A stretch of DNA of 64,000 nt from Flavobacteriaceae bacterium (GTDB lineage Bacteria > Bacteroidota > Bacteroidia > Flavobacteriales > Flavobacteriaceae): the NCBI GenBank assembly GCA_947456815.1, contig CANGTL010000003.1, forward strand, positions 30,158 to 94,157, written 5' to 3'. Below, piece by piece: positions 43,928 to 52,507 of this stretch. Both the position numbers and the translations under genes were made by a program. The first letter of the stretch is position 1, and each line of letters begins with the position of its first letter. A model generated the notes under the pieces. That model worked only from the letters and a program-made list of their open reading frames with translations, was not told where the DNA came from and made no database searches.

Positions 43928-44084
43928 AATTGTAAGATTTAGGGGTTATCTTAATAAGAACGTGAGGTAAAAGTAAAATTAAAAATAAATTACGACGTTT
44001 AAATACATAAAAATCCGATGAAATGCATATTTTGTTAAAATAAATAGAGTATAAACTTACAAATAAATGAAATCACCACAAAAA

Positions 44085-44107
44085 AAAGGAGCCGTTTAAG
44101 CTCCTTT
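44085..44107 (-). terminator. Terminator of the 44112-44309 gene
   Basis: Stem AAAGGAGC / GCTCCTTT with a 7-base loop; read on the minus strand it is followed by a run of T. Confidence 0.88.
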
Positions 44108-44111
44108 AGTT

Positions 44112-44309
44112 TTATTTGTTAACGTAGATTAGACATTGCCTTAATTCTGGTCTTTCAATTGTATAACTCAAAAGCCATTCTGTTAGCTGCTCAATTTCAT
44201 AAGGCAAAAGCACTTTTAGTGCTTTTGCCAACTTCTTACAAAAAAGTAATGGATCGAAACTCACTCTTTCGAGTATGTTTTTGGTGTAAGCAAACATGGT
44301 TCTTTTCAT
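44112..44309 (-). CDS. Small conserved protein, paralogue of 43733-43927
   Basis: A 65-residue helical protein. Core sequence YTKNILERVSFDPLLFCKKLAKALKVLLPYEIEQLTEWL, nearly identical in pattern to its neighbour, followed by a variable tail (ERPELRQCLIYVNK). Strictly conserved between both are ERVSFDP, LFCK, LLPYE.EQL and RPEL/KPEL. It has its own promoter (44354-44387) and terminator, so it forms a separate transcription unit from its paralogue. Function unknown. Confidence 0.77.
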   Translation of the reverse strand: MKRTMFAYTKNILERVSFDPLLFCKKLAKALKVLLPYEIEQLTEWLLSYTIERPELRQCLIYVNK

Positions 44310-44353
44310 AAATGATGTAGAGGATTTAAAGAACTGGTTGATTAATTCTGTAT

Positions 44354-44387
44354 CAAATTTAAATAAAAAAACATTCGATTATACAAA
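44354..44387 (-). promoter_or_regulatory. Promoter of the 44112-44309 small protein
   Basis: On the minus strand: TTTG (44387-44384), 22-base spacer, TAAATTTG (44361-44354), a full match to the Bacteroidota promoter, about 45 bases before the start codon. Confidence 0.62.
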
Positions 44388-44427
44388 CGAAATGTTAATT
44401 GGGAATATTGTCGTTGCATTAAAAATT

Positions 44428-45093
44428 TTAGGTTTTTTTCGCTCTAAACATTTCTCTTTTGCCAGGAGGACCTTCCAGTTTTTCAACGGTAAATCCAGCT
44501 TCAAGCATATTGCGTTTGACCACTCCTCTTGCAGCATAAGTTACCAATATGCCATTAGGTCTTAGCGCGGAATACATCTTTGCAAATACTTCTACTGTCC
44601 ACAATTCCGGCTGAACACGATATCCAAATGCATCAAAGTAAATCAAATCAAAAGCAGAAGCATCATCAATGTCCTGAAAAAATTGCTTTCTTTTCGTTAA
44701 TTGGAACTCGTTTGAAAGCAGATTCTTCTTTTCCCAATCACAGGAATGCATCATTTGAAAAACTGAAATATCGTCTGTCGCATTCAGTTCCTCAACATAA
44801 TTCATTAAACTAACTTCTTCCGTCAAAATTGGGTAGGCTTCAATACCAATGTAGTTGATTCTTTGTTGATTTTTCTTAGTTTCTAAGAACGTAACAAAGG
44901 CATTCAAACCTGTTCCAAAACCAATTTCAAGTACATCTAGAGAAGAATGCTGGTGAAATAATGAAAGACCATTCTTTATAAATACGTGCTTTGCCTCCTG
45001 AATGGCGCCATGCTTCGAATGATAATTCTCATCCCAATCGGGCAAATGAATTGTAGTAGAACCATCGGAAGTAATTTGTATTTCTCTTCGCAT
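44428..45093 (-). CDS. mnmD: tRNA (5-methylaminomethyl-2-thiouridine)(34)-methyltransferase MnmD
   Basis: A 221-residue S-adenosylmethionine-dependent methyltransferase that finishes the mnm5(s2)U34 wobble modification in tRNAs for Lys, Glu, Gln and others. Typical: YHSKHGAIQEAKHVFIKNGL, the SAM motif LEIGFGTGLNA (55-65), the acidic ribose contact GIEAYPI, the catalytic-region DLIYFDAFGYRVQPELW and the C-terminal GPPGKREM. It has only the methyltransferase domain; the MnmC oxidase half is absent, as in other stand-alone MnmD proteins. The gene starts 3 bases after the stop of a haem-motif lipoprotein. Confidence 0.92.
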   Translation of the reverse strand: MRREIQITSDGSTTIHLPDWDENYHSKHGAIQEAKHVFIKNGLSLFHQHSSLDVLEIGFGTGLNAFVTFLETKKNQQRINYIGIEAYPILTEEVSLMNYVEELNATDDISVFQMMHSCDWEKKNLLSNEFQLTKRKQFFQDIDDASAFDLIYFDAFGYRVQPELWTVEVFAKMYSALRPNGILVTYAARGVVKRNMLEAGFTVEKLEGPPGKREMFRAKKT

Positions 45094-45096
45094 GAA

Positions 45097-45543
45097 TTAG
45101 GGAATATACAATTTCTTAATCTTCGAAATTGGTCCACCGCATTTAACTTCATGACATTGCAAGCACGCATCAACTCCCTCATTAAAATGCTGCTTTGCAT
45201 TCTTTGGATCTTGGTAAATGAGTTCCTGTGCTTTAATAAAAAGTTTAGCTTGCTCCTTAAAGAATGCATCATTCTCGGTTGAATCCGTCATCACTGCACG
45301 ATGAATTTTCAAAAAATGATTTGGAAATTTACCAATGGTGTCGCCATTCAATATCCTCGCTTTCAATCTTTGATTATCAACATACATCTGTTCCATCAGT
45401 GTCGACATTTCAGACATTTGGTACATTTTGAATGACTTTCCTTTGGATCCTTTTGCACAAGATTCCTGCTCTTCTTTCGACTCTTTTTTAGCACAACTAA
45501 TTAAAGTCAAAAACAAGAACAATATAATTGTACTATTTTTCAT
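45097..45543 (-). CDS. Lipoprotein with cytochrome c-type haem motif
   Basis: A 148-residue protein with lipoprotein signal (lipobox LIS-C17). The mature part is helical (MYQMSEMSTLMEQMYVDNQRLKARIL) and carries near its end one haem-binding motif CLQCH (C127, C130, H131), followed by EVKCGGP. A Met or His sixth ligand could come from the Met-rich helix. This fits a small monohaem cytochrome with a four-helix (c'-like) shape, located on the outer face of a membrane, moving electrons. Its start overlaps the end of the DUF4920 gene by 11 bases, so the two are made together. Confidence 0.72.
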   Translation of the reverse strand: MKNSTIILFLFLTLISCAKKESKEEQESCAKGSKGKSFKMYQMSEMSTLMEQMYVDNQRLKARILNGDTIGKFPNHFLKIHRAVMTDSTENDAFFKEQAKLFIKAQELIYQDPKNAKQHFNEGVDACLQCHEVKCGGPISKIKKLYIP

Positions 45544-46027
45544 TTTTCTTGATTAAGACACCGTTCGCTGCGAATGAATAGGTTTTGATTGGAGTCGTGA
45601 TACTATCAATTGCCGCTTGTGATTTGCCTGCGTCTTTCGCGTAATGTTTTTGTTCATCAACACCTTCAATACTGAGAAAAGCTTTTCCATTGACGATTAC
45701 ATCTTCGCCTTTAGAATTTAAGGGCATAAAGAAACCATAGTCCTTAAATTTCACAAATGCTTTCTCATTCTTTCCTAAATCAACATTCATCCAACAACCT
45801 TTCTTTTGACAAACGTCATTAATTTTAGAGGAAAATTTAAGACTTACTGTGTCGCCTTCTTTCATTGACTGAAATCTATTCAAAAGATCTTCCTTTGAAA
45901 TTGCGCTATCAGCGGTAATGCTGTCACCAAAAGAAGCATAAGAGACATTCGAATCGTCAGAACTAATTGAGTATTTACAACTTGTTAGGACAAAAGCCAC
46001 AGAAATAATGCAGGTTCTAAGTATCAT
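45533..46027 (-). CDS. DUF4920 lipoprotein
   Basis: A 164-residue protein with lipobox LTS-C17. The DUF4920 core is clear: YASFGDSITADSAISKEDLLNRF, VCQKKGCWMNVDL (two conserved Cys), FVKFKDYGFFMPLNSKGEDVIVNGKAF and the final YSFAANGVLI. It is expected as a small beta-rich envelope protein; the CxxxxC-W motif may bind metal or form a disulfide. No function is proven. It leads an operon with the haem-motif lipoprotein and mnmD. Confidence 0.85.
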   Translation of the reverse strand: MILRTCIISVAFVLTSCKYSISSDDSNVSYASFGDSITADSAISKEDLLNRFQSMKEGDTVSLKFSSKINDVCQKKGCWMNVDLGKNEKAFVKFKDYGFFMPLNSKGEDVIVNGKAFLSIEGVDEQKHYAKDAGKSQAAIDSITTPIKTYSFAANGVLIKKNEK

Positions 46028-46051
46028 AATAATTCGATTTTATAATTGAGA

Positions 46052-46059
46052 CAAAAATA
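46052..46059 (-). promoter_or_regulatory. -7 promoter box TATTTTTG
   Basis: CAAAAATA on the plus strand; on the minus strand TATTTTTG, 24 bases before the DUF4920 start. The nearest TTTG upstream is only 15 bases away. Confidence 0.45.
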
Positions 46060-46309
46060 GACACTAATGCCATTCAAAAGAAAATATCACAGCGTTTTTT
46101 GATACCAATTATCAAAATAGAATCAAATTAAGGGTAAATCGTCATAATTGGAAAAACTGACAAAATAATTCGTGTCAAATTATTAGAATGGTGTAATTTT
46201 ATTATTTTAGCCTAAAATAAGTGAATAAAAATAGCTAAGTCTTATTTTAATTGCTTTACGTTCATTATCAGTAACTTATAATTTTATTTCACTTAAAAAC
46301 TCCCCAATA

Positions 46310-47377
46310 ATGAGTTCAAATATTACTAACGAAATCGATATCGTAACTGTTCCTCACTCAAAAATAGAAACAGTTGACTTTGAAAACCTTTCTTTTGGAA
46401 GTGTTTTTACTGACCACATGTTTGTTTGTGATTTCAGAGAAGGGAAATGGCAGAAACCCGTGATTAAGCCATATGAACCTTTTTTGATTGATCCATCGGC
46501 AAAAGTTTTTCATTATGGGCAAGCCATTTTTGAAGGAATGAAGGCATATAAGGACGATAATAATGATGTGTGGCTATTTCGCCCAGATCAAAATCTAGAT
46601 CGATTAAATAAATCGGCGGTACGTATGGCAATGCCAGAAATCCCCGAAGATATTTTCATGAGTGGTTTGCACCAATTGTTAGATTTGGAGCGAAATTGGG
46701 TTAAAAAAGGTTTTGGTAACACCTTATATATTCGTCCCTTTATGATTGCAATTGGAAGTGGCGTTATTGCAGCACCATCAACACAATATCGATTTATGAT
46801 AATACTTTCACCAGCAAAGTCCTATTATTCAGGTGAAGTGAAAGTTTTGATTGCCGAACATTACAGTCGCGCTGCCAATGGTGGAATTGGTGCCGCAAAA
46901 GCAGCCGGAAATTACTCGGCACAATTTTACCCTACTAAATTAGCAAACGAAAAAGGATTTCAACAAATCATTTGGACAGACGATGCTACGCATACCAAAT
47001 TGGAAGAGGCTGGAACAATGAATGTCTTCTTTCGAATAAACGATACACTCTACACTGCTCCAACTAGCGAAAGAATTCTAGACGGTGTGACTCGTAAGAG
47101 TTTAATTGCAATTGCAAAAAGAGACGGAATAAAAATTGAAGAGCGGTCTGTCCTTGTTTCTGAAATCATCCAAGGTGCAAAAGACGGCAGTTTGAAAGAG
47201 ATTTTTGGCGCAGGAACCGCAGCAGTTGTAAATCCGATTGTAGGGTTTTCGTACGAAGATGTTTATTACGAATTGCCGAAAATTGAAAAATCGATTGCAT
47301 TAGAATTAAAAGAGAAATTGACAAATATCCAGTATCGACTGGCGGAAGACACTTTCGGTTGGATGGTTAAAATCTAA
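46310..47377 (+). CDS. ilvE: Branched-chain amino acid aminotransferase
   Basis: A 355-residue fold-type IV PLP enzyme that transfers the amino group between glutamate and the keto acids of Leu, Ile and Val. The PLP lysine is K197 in GGIGAAKAAGNYSAQ; other motifs are HYGQAIFEGMKAY, RPDQNLDRLNKSA, YIRPFMIA, LEEAGTMNVFF and ILDGVTRKSL. Length and motifs fit the eukaryote-like (group II) BCAT rather than the shorter E. coli type. It has its own terminator, so is likely monocistronic. Confidence 0.93.
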   Translation: MSSNITNEIDIVTVPHSKIETVDFENLSFGSVFTDHMFVCDFREGKWQKPVIKPYEPFLIDPSAKVFHYGQAIFEGMKAYKDDNNDVWLFRPDQNLDRLNKSAVRMAMPEIPEDIFMSGLHQLLDLERNWVKKGFGNTLYIRPFMIAIGSGVIAAPSTQYRFMIILSPAKSYYSGEVKVLIAEHYSRAANGGIGAAKAAGNYSAQFYPTKLANEKGFQQIIWTDDATHTKLEEAGTMNVFFRINDTLYTAPTSERILDGVTRKSLIAIAKRDGIKIEERSVLVSEIIQGAKDGSLKEIFGAGTAAVVNPIVGFSYEDVYYELPKIEKSIALELKEKLTNIQYRLAEDTFGWMVKI

Positions 47378-47392
47378 TTAATAATAAAAATT

Positions 47393-47425
47393 AAAGGCAA
47401 AATTTTCAGTTTTGCCTTTTTTTTG
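47393..47425 (+). terminator. Terminator of ilvE
   Basis: Stem AAAGGCAAAA / TTTTGCCTTT with a 7-base loop and a T-run to about 47424. Confidence 0.9.
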
Positions 47426-47461
47426 TTTCTTACCAAACGAACAATATTTTGCAATTTCAAC

Positions 47462-47845
47462 TTATAGCAAGATGCGAGAAAAATCAGGCTTGAAATAATT
47501 GGGACCTTTCATCACTTTACCATCCTCGCGATAAATAGGACTCCCGTCTTCACCTAATTTACTCATATTACTGCGTTGAATTTCATCAAAAACTTCTTCT
47601 ATTTTATGTTGTAATCCATGTTCGATGATGGTGCCACAAAGTATATACAGCATGTCTCCTAAAGCATCGGCAATTTCAATGAGATCATTATTTTGAACTG
47701 CTTCAAAATATTCTTCATTTTCTTCTTTCATTAAATTGAAACGAAGTAAGTTTTTGACTTCACCCAAATCAGCTCTTGGATGTTCACTGTGTCCGATGGC
47801 AAAGGCGGTATGAAATTCTTTGACCGCGAGAAGTTGTTTTTGCAT
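47462..47845 (-). CDS. MazG-like nucleoside triphosphate pyrophosphohydrolase
   Basis: A 127-residue all-alpha NTP-PPase. The metal-binding ExxE...ExxD pattern is visible: LMKEENEEYFEAV and LIEIADALGDMLYILCGTIIEHGL. It should cleave non-canonical or excess dNTPs to the monophosphate and PPi; HisE-like and phage-type dUTPase-like members share the fold. The C-terminal tail (YREDGKVMKGPNYFKPDFS) is typical of the Bacteroidota group. It is divergent from the small membrane protein at 47925 and probably monocistronic. Confidence 0.85.
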   Translation of the reverse strand: MQKQLLAVKEFHTAFAIGHSEHPRADLGEVKNLLRFNLMKEENEEYFEAVQNNDLIEIADALGDMLYILCGTIIEHGLQHKIEEVFDEIQRSNMSKLGEDGSPIYREDGKVMKGPNYFKPDFSRILL

Positions 47846-47889
47846 TAGGTTAAGGTTTTAATTACTACTGCAAAATAGAAACTTTACCA

Positions 47890-47907
47890 TACATTTGATT
47901 ACATTTG
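47890..47907 (+). promoter_or_regulatory. Tandem -7 promoter boxes
   Basis: TACATTTG at 47890-47897 and again at 47900-47907, both matching TAnnTTTG, ahead of the membrane protein start at 47925. The first covers the alternative TTG start at 47895. Confidence 0.45.
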
Positions 47908-47924
47908 GCAAAAATTTTATCACA

Positions 47925-48113
47925 ATGTTTTCGACAGGACAATGGATTTTTGCGGCTTTCTTTTTACTTACTTTTATAGTAGTTATGATCTTTGCCTACA
48001 GAAAAGATATCCAAATTCATAAAAAATTCTATAAAGGCAGCTACAAAGTGCTTTTTGCTTTCATTTTATTTATCTTCATGCTTTTTCTTATAAAAGTCTA
48101 CTTGAAACGTTAG
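47925..48113 (+). CDS. Small two-helix membrane protein
   Basis: A 62-residue protein (start at ATG 47925, since the -7 boxes cover the earlier TTG at 47895). Two transmembrane helices, about 6-24 and 42-58, are separated by a basic loop (YRKDIQIHKKFYKGSYK), placing the loop in the cytoplasm. Conserved small inner-membrane proteins of this type are common in flavobacteria; no function is known to me. Confidence 0.68.
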   Translation: MFSTGQWIFAAFFLLTFIVVMIFAYRKDIQIHKKFYKGSYKVLFAFILFIFMLFLIKVYLKR

Positions 48114-48158
48114 GGAAAACCCTAAGGAAAACCCTTATTTTTCTTGTAATTCGTTTTT

Positions 48159-48166
48159 TAACTTTG
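48159..48166 (+). promoter_or_regulatory. -7 promoter box TAACTTTG
   Basis: Perfect TAnnTTTG, 20 bases before the 48186 gene. A TTG at 48144 is too close to be the -33 element. Confidence 0.5.
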
Positions 48167-48185
48167 CCATTCAAAAGCTAACGAG

Positions 48186-48467
48186 ATGGCAAATTTTACA
48201 GAAAATGATTTACGGTATTCCTACCGATGGAATCCACAGACTGTGGAAAAGCTTCCAAAGAAAATCAGGTTCAAAGACACTGTAGAATTGAACCTTGAAG
48301 AAGGCTATGAGGTTCTACTTTTCATCAACAGTTATATGGAATTAAAGAATTTGGGGATGAAATGTACTTTTGAAAAAATAGAACGTATTTTAAAAGAAGA
48401 ATTACCACAATCGACTAGAAGTCTAAATAAGGTTAAAAGATATATTTCAGACAACTACTTCTTTTAA
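48186..48467 (+). CDS. Conserved hypothetical protein, 93 residues
   Basis: A soluble, charged protein: RYSYRWNPQTVEKLPKKIRFKDTVELNLEEGYEVLLFINSYM then a helical half (GMKCTFEKIERILKEELPQSTRSLNKVKRYISDNYFF). No signal peptide or membrane part. It has a -7 box upstream and a good terminator downstream, which supports it as a real gene. Family not recognised. Confidence 0.68.
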   Translation: MANFTENDLRYSYRWNPQTVEKLPKKIRFKDTVELNLEEGYEVLLFINSYMELKNLGMKCTFEKIERILKEELPQSTRSLNKVKRYISDNYFF

Positions 48468-48473
48468 CACAAA

Positions 48474-48502
48474 ATGCCCACACGGCGGCGGGCATCTTTT
48501 TT
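48474..48502 (+). terminator. Intrinsic terminator
   Basis: G+C-rich stem ATGCCC / GGGCAT with a 10-base loop followed by C and six T; ends the 48186 gene transcript. Confidence 0.85.
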
Positions 48503-48566
48503 ACAAAATACAGTCGTTGACCTTTTTTGATTGAATCAAAGTAGAAGAAGTGACCTCATTCTTATT

Positions 48567-50600
48567 CTAATTTTCTAAAGGCAAGAAACTATAATTTTTA
48601 GAATAATTCAGCATTTGCTCTGCAAAACTCTTTGGTTGCTCGACATCTATTGCAATAATGTTTCCTTTATCATCTGTTTTTGGAACCAACATTGGATTAA
48701 CAAAACCATTGTAAGGTGCCGCGGTAAATTGTTTGCAACGCTCCAAAACTTCGGCATGCAATTTTTGATCGACTTTCACTCCGTAATTTTCTACCAAGTT
48801 TTTTCCTGCAGTGTAATCACCTTCAGATTTTATTCTTTGTACCTCTCTAAGAAGTTGACCAAACAAATCATGTAATTTTTCGTAATCATTAATATTAAAA
48901 TAGGTTTTACCATCACGAGAAATTCTCTCAATTACATTTTCTTTCTGACCTTTTTCAAAAACCCAAGCGCTAACCCACTGACGATTTCTCATATGCGCTT
49001 CTTCAATATTTTGCCCCAATTCTAGTCGAGCCATCTGCATCATCAATCCATTTCGGATATAACCATCATAAGATTCCATTCCCAATTTTTTCCAATCATC
49101 AACCAAGCCAATTTCTTGTAACTTGGGGTTGTATAAATAGTACAAACCAACCAAATCAGCTCTTCCTTCCTCTAATGTCGAGGCATAACTTTTTAAGGTT
49201 TCTTTCGGTGTTCCTACTCCAGGATTAATCTGACCTGAAGCATGACCCACAACTTCATGCAAAGCAGTATGCATCTTATCTCCAAGTTCACCATACTTTT
49301 GAGCCAACGCAATTTCCTCCTCATCATGGGCAAATTCTAATAATTTTCCTTTTCCACCAGACTTAGCGTAAGCGTCTATGATGTTTCCGAGCGACACCGA
49401 TTTTGAACCATAGGCAGCACGAATCCAATCGGCATTCGGAAGATTTACACCAATCGGCGTACTTGGTGAAGAATCTCCTGCCTCTCCAGCAACTACAACG
49501 GTCTTGTACGAAACACCGACAACATTTTTCTTTTTGTGTTCCTCCATTAAAGGTGAATTGTCTTCAAACCACTGTGCGTTCTTCGAGACCACCTCCATTT
49601 TGGCAGACATATCAAAATCTTTGATTTGTACCACGCTTTCATAGGAACCTCTGTAACCTAAAGGATCATTATACACTTCGACAAAACCACTGATATAATC
49701 AATGTTTCCGTCGGTGGCTTGTAACCAAGCAATGTTATAATCATCCCAGGTTTTTAAATCACCAGTCTTATAATATTGTATCAACAGACCCAATGCATCT
49801 GCTTGCTTTTGATTTTCAGCTACAGATTTTGCTTTTTCTAGCCAATAAATAATTTTGTCTATGGCTGCACCATACATGCCACCACTCTTCCACACTTTCT
49901 CTTCTAACTGCCCTTTTTTATTTCGCGTTAATTTCGAGTTTAAACCATACGAGTATGGCTTGGGAGGATCTGGGCTTTTCATAGAGGCATAGAATACCTC
50001 AGCTTCTTTCTCTGTAATTCCTTTGTCGTAAAAGTTTATAGCAGAACCCGCAATCAAGCCTTTAGATTCATCCAAATTGACTTTCTTAGCATCTAGGTCA
50101 TTAAACAAAATCGCAACAATATTTGGGTCGAGACTGGTTTTAGTGGCAGTCATCAAACCTTTGAAATAATCTTTTGAAAAAGAAGGCTTGATTTTGTCGT
50201 TAGAATAGTGATGGTGAATTCCGTTCGAAAACCAAACACGTTTGAGATACACTTCAAAGCTCTTCCAATCTCCAGATTTCCTATCACCCTTAAATTGTGT
50301 ATAAATATTTTCTAATGCTTTTCTAATTTTTAGATTATGCTTGTAATGTTGATCCCACATAATATCTCGACCACAGGTTCCCGCTTCGGTAAGGTAATAA
50401 ACCAATTGTTTTTCTTTCAGTGTCAGGTTTTCCCAACTTGAAATTTGATAGCGCAATACATTGATATCTGCAAACTGCTCAACTACGTACGAAAATGAGT
50501 CATTCTGGTCTTTTGGTTTGCTAGATTTCTGTTCTTGAGCGATTGAAATTGCGACTGATCCAACAGCTAGGGCAACAGTAAAAAGTTTAATTAATTTCAT
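48567..50600 (-). CDS. M49 dipeptidyl-peptidase III family metallopeptidase, secreted
   Basis: A 677-residue zinc peptidase. The start at ATG 50600 gives a signal peptide (MKLIKLFTVALAVGSVAISIAQ); the open frame extends to 50708, but a -7 box lies in that extension. The M49 signature HExxGH is H448-E449-V-V-G-H453, with the third ligand in EEGRADLVGLYYL. DPP III enzymes remove dipeptides from short peptides; this exported form probably acts in the periplasm or outside. Length fits the family (about 650-730). Confidence 0.9.
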   Translation of the reverse strand: MKLIKLFTVALAVGSVAISIAQEQKSSKPKDQNDSFSYVVEQFADINVLRYQISSWENLTLKEKQLVYYLTEAGTCGRDIMWDQHYKHNLKIRKALENIYTQFKGDRKSGDWKSFEVYLKRVWFSNGIHHHYSNDKIKPSFSKDYFKGLMTATKTSLDPNIVAILFNDLDAKKVNLDESKGLIAGSAINFYDKGITEKEAEVFYASMKSPDPPKPYSYGLNSKLTRNKKGQLEEKVWKSGGMYGAAIDKIIYWLEKAKSVAENQKQADALGLLIQYYKTGDLKTWDDYNIAWLQATDGNIDYISGFVEVYNDPLGYRGSYESVVQIKDFDMSAKMEVVSKNAQWFEDNSPLMEEHKKKNVVGVSYKTVVVAGEAGDSSPSTPIGVNLPNADWIRAAYGSKSVSLGNIIDAYAKSGGKGKLLEFAHDEEEIALAQKYGELGDKMHTALHEVVGHASGQINPGVGTPKETLKSYASTLEEGRADLVGLYYLYNPKLQEIGLVDDWKKLGMESYDGYIRNGLMMQMARLELGQNIEEAHMRNRQWVSAWVFEKGQKENVIERISRDGKTYFNINDYEKLHDLFGQLLREVQRIKSEGDYTAGKNLVENYGVKVDQKLHAEVLERCKQFTAAPYNGFVNPMLVPKTDDKGNIIAIDVEQPKSFAEQMLNYSKNYSFLPLEN

Positions 50601-50636
50601 TGTAAATGTTATTTGTAATAATCGTTTAATGGTTAT

Positions 50637-50644
50637 CAAATATA
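50637..50644 (-). promoter_or_regulatory. -7 promoter box for the M49 peptidase gene
   Basis: CAAATATA on the plus strand (TATATTTG on the minus), 37 bases before the ATG at 50600. It decides against the longer frame that starts at 50708. Confidence 0.48.
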
Positions 50645-50763
50645 AGGATTGTTTGTCAATATTAAATCTAGATAAAGAACAGATTTCGAGAGAATGTTTT
50701 TGACTCATGGCATTAAGATTACGATAAAATCTCTAACTTTACACCAATAACACCTCCAATACA

Positions 50764-51879
50764 ATGAGAATCCTAAAATATCTTTTCCTTCTTTCCTTGC
50801 TGGCAATTTTTGCAACAACGGTTTACATAGCAACGCTTAAAGGCGATTTTGAAGTTGAAAGAAGCATTGTAGTTAAATCTCCTAGAACGACCGTATTCAA
50901 TTACGTAAACGACTTTCGCAACTGGGAAACTTTTGGTTCGTGGAAAAAAGAAGATCCAAGCATGACGTTCGACTATCCCAAGAATACTGTTGGCAAAGGC
51001 GGTTCCTACTCTTGGTCAGGTAATGATGGTGAAGGTGGCATGAAAACAACAGCCGTTGTAACGAACCAAATCATTCGACAAAAAATGGATTATAACGGAA
51101 CAGAAGGAATCGTTAATTGGAAATTCAAAGATACAATTGGTGGAACTAAAGTGAGTTGGCATGTAAAAGGCATTATGAGTTTTAGATTTAAAGTCAATTC
51201 AATTTTTAGTGGTGGTGCGGCGCGGGTTTTTGGAGCCATGTATGAAAAAAGTCTTGCGAATCTTGGTAAAACTATTGATTATGAAATGCGCACCTATAAA
51301 ATCAAAGTGAATGGTGCTACTAAAAAAACAGGAACTTTCTACTTAAACCAAACCATCACAAGCAAAATAAGTAATGTATCGAATAATCTTCGGATATTAA
51401 TTCCACGAATGATTCACTTTTTCGCGAAAAATAAATTAGTGATGTCGGGTAAACCTTTTGTCATCTACCATACTTATGATCTTGCCAACGGTATTACAAG
51501 ATTGTCTGTCTGCATTCCGGTTAAGGAAGAAATACATATCCAAGGTGGAAGTGACATGAGTTCAGGATTATTGCTTCCCTTTTCTTCCGTAAAAACGACG
51601 CTAAGTGGTGATTACTCGCATAGCAAAGAGGCATTAGATGAAACCATTGAATATATTGAAAAGAATAACCTATCACAAAATACGGATGTACCCAGAATCG
51701 AAGTTTATACAAAAAACATGGTGCAAGTTGCCAACCCTTCTCAATGGATTACCGAAATATACGTTCCCATAAAGGCAGCTGCAGTTGTTACTTCAACCCC
51801 TAAACCTAATAGCGCGACAATAGTCAATACAGCGCCGGCCGCTACTCCAGTGCCTGCCGTTGAAAAGGAAATACCTTAA
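50764..51879 (+). CDS. SRPBCC-domain protein with GyrI-like C-terminal half
   Basis: A 371-residue protein. One N-terminal hydrophobic helix (about 5-24) anchors it. Residues 30-175 form a START-like SRPBCC domain (VERSIVVKSPRTTVFNYVNDFRNWETFGSWKKEDPSM), which usually binds a lipid or other hydrophobic ligand. The second half (about 200-345) resembles a GyrI/BmrR-type effector-binding domain (KPFVIYHTYDLANGITRLSVCIPV ... WITEIYVPIK). The tail is Pro/Thr/Ala-rich. The ECF sigma gene begins 58 bases later and may be co-transcribed. Confidence 0.8.
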   Translation: MRILKYLFLLSLLAIFATTVYIATLKGDFEVERSIVVKSPRTTVFNYVNDFRNWETFGSWKKEDPSMTFDYPKNTVGKGGSYSWSGNDGEGGMKTTAVVTNQIIRQKMDYNGTEGIVNWKFKDTIGGTKVSWHVKGIMSFRFKVNSIFSGGAARVFGAMYEKSLANLGKTIDYEMRTYKIKVNGATKKTGTFYLNQTITSKISNVSNNLRILIPRMIHFFAKNKLVMSGKPFVIYHTYDLANGITRLSVCIPVKEEIHIQGGSDMSSGLLLPFSSVKTTLSGDYSHSKEALDETIEYIEKNNLSQNTDVPRIEVYTKNMVQVANPSQWITEIYVPIKAAAVVTSTPKPNSATIVNTAPAATPVPAVEKEIP

Positions 51880-51937
51880 TTTAGAATTCCTTTTAAACCT
51901 TTTTAGGATCTAGCACTCCAATACCAAAAAAAATTCT

Positions 51938-52477
51938 TTGGAAGAAAAAGATTTCATACAAAATCTATTGGACCCTAAAACGCAAAATTCCGCGTTTCAG
52001 CAACTCTTGAAAGAATACCAACGTCCTTTATATAGCTTGATTCGAAATATCGTTCTAAACCACGACGATGCTGACGATGTGCTACAAAACACTTTTGTAA
52101 AAGTCTTTCAAAATTTAAAGAACTTTAAAGGTGAAAGCAAGTTGTTTTCTTGGATGTACCGAATCGCAACTAATGAAGCCATCACATTTATCAATAAAAA
52201 AGCGAAAAGAAACGGCATTACGAGTGAAGCTTTACAATCAAAAATCGTCGACAATCTGAAAGCCGATGATTATTTTGATGGAAGTGACATTCAGATAAAA
52301 CTGCAAAAATCTATTGCACTGTTGCCACAGAAACAGCAGTTGGTATTTAAAATGAGGTATTTTGATGAAATAAAGTACGAAGATATGTCGGAAATTTTAG
52401 GAACATCTGTAGGAGCACTGAAAGCATCTTATCACCACGCAGTAAAAAAAATTGAAATTTACATGACCTCAAATTAA
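51938..52477 (+). CDS. ECF-type RNA polymerase sigma factor (TTG start)
   Basis: A 179-residue sigma-70 family factor with region 2 (EYQRPLYSLIRNIVLNHDDADDVLQNTFVKVFQNL, SWMYRIATNEAITFI) and region 4 (LPQKQQLVFKMRYFDEIKYEDMSEILGTSVGALKASYHHAVKKI). The start is TTG at 51938; no nearer ATG precedes region 2, and the resulting N-terminus (EEKDFIQNLLDPKTQNSAF) fits the family. A weak start may keep its level low. The next two genes, a one-helix membrane protein and a CpxP-like exported protein, form the likely sensing and holding partners. Confidence 0.9.
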   Translation: MEEKDFIQNLLDPKTQNSAFQQLLKEYQRPLYSLIRNIVLNHDDADDVLQNTFVKVFQNLKNFKGESKLFSWMYRIATNEAITFINKKAKRNGITSEALQSKIVDNLKADDYFDGSDIQIKLQKSIALLPQKQQLVFKMRYFDEIKYEDMSEILGTSVGALKASYHHAVKKIEIYMTSN

Positions 52478-52507
52478 ACGAATTAAACTAGATAAAGTCC
52501 AACGACC

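Noticed and set aside
50601-50708. Longer N-terminus of the M49 peptidase
   Set aside because: It would bury the signal peptide and contains a promoter -7 box, so translation from 50600 is preferred.
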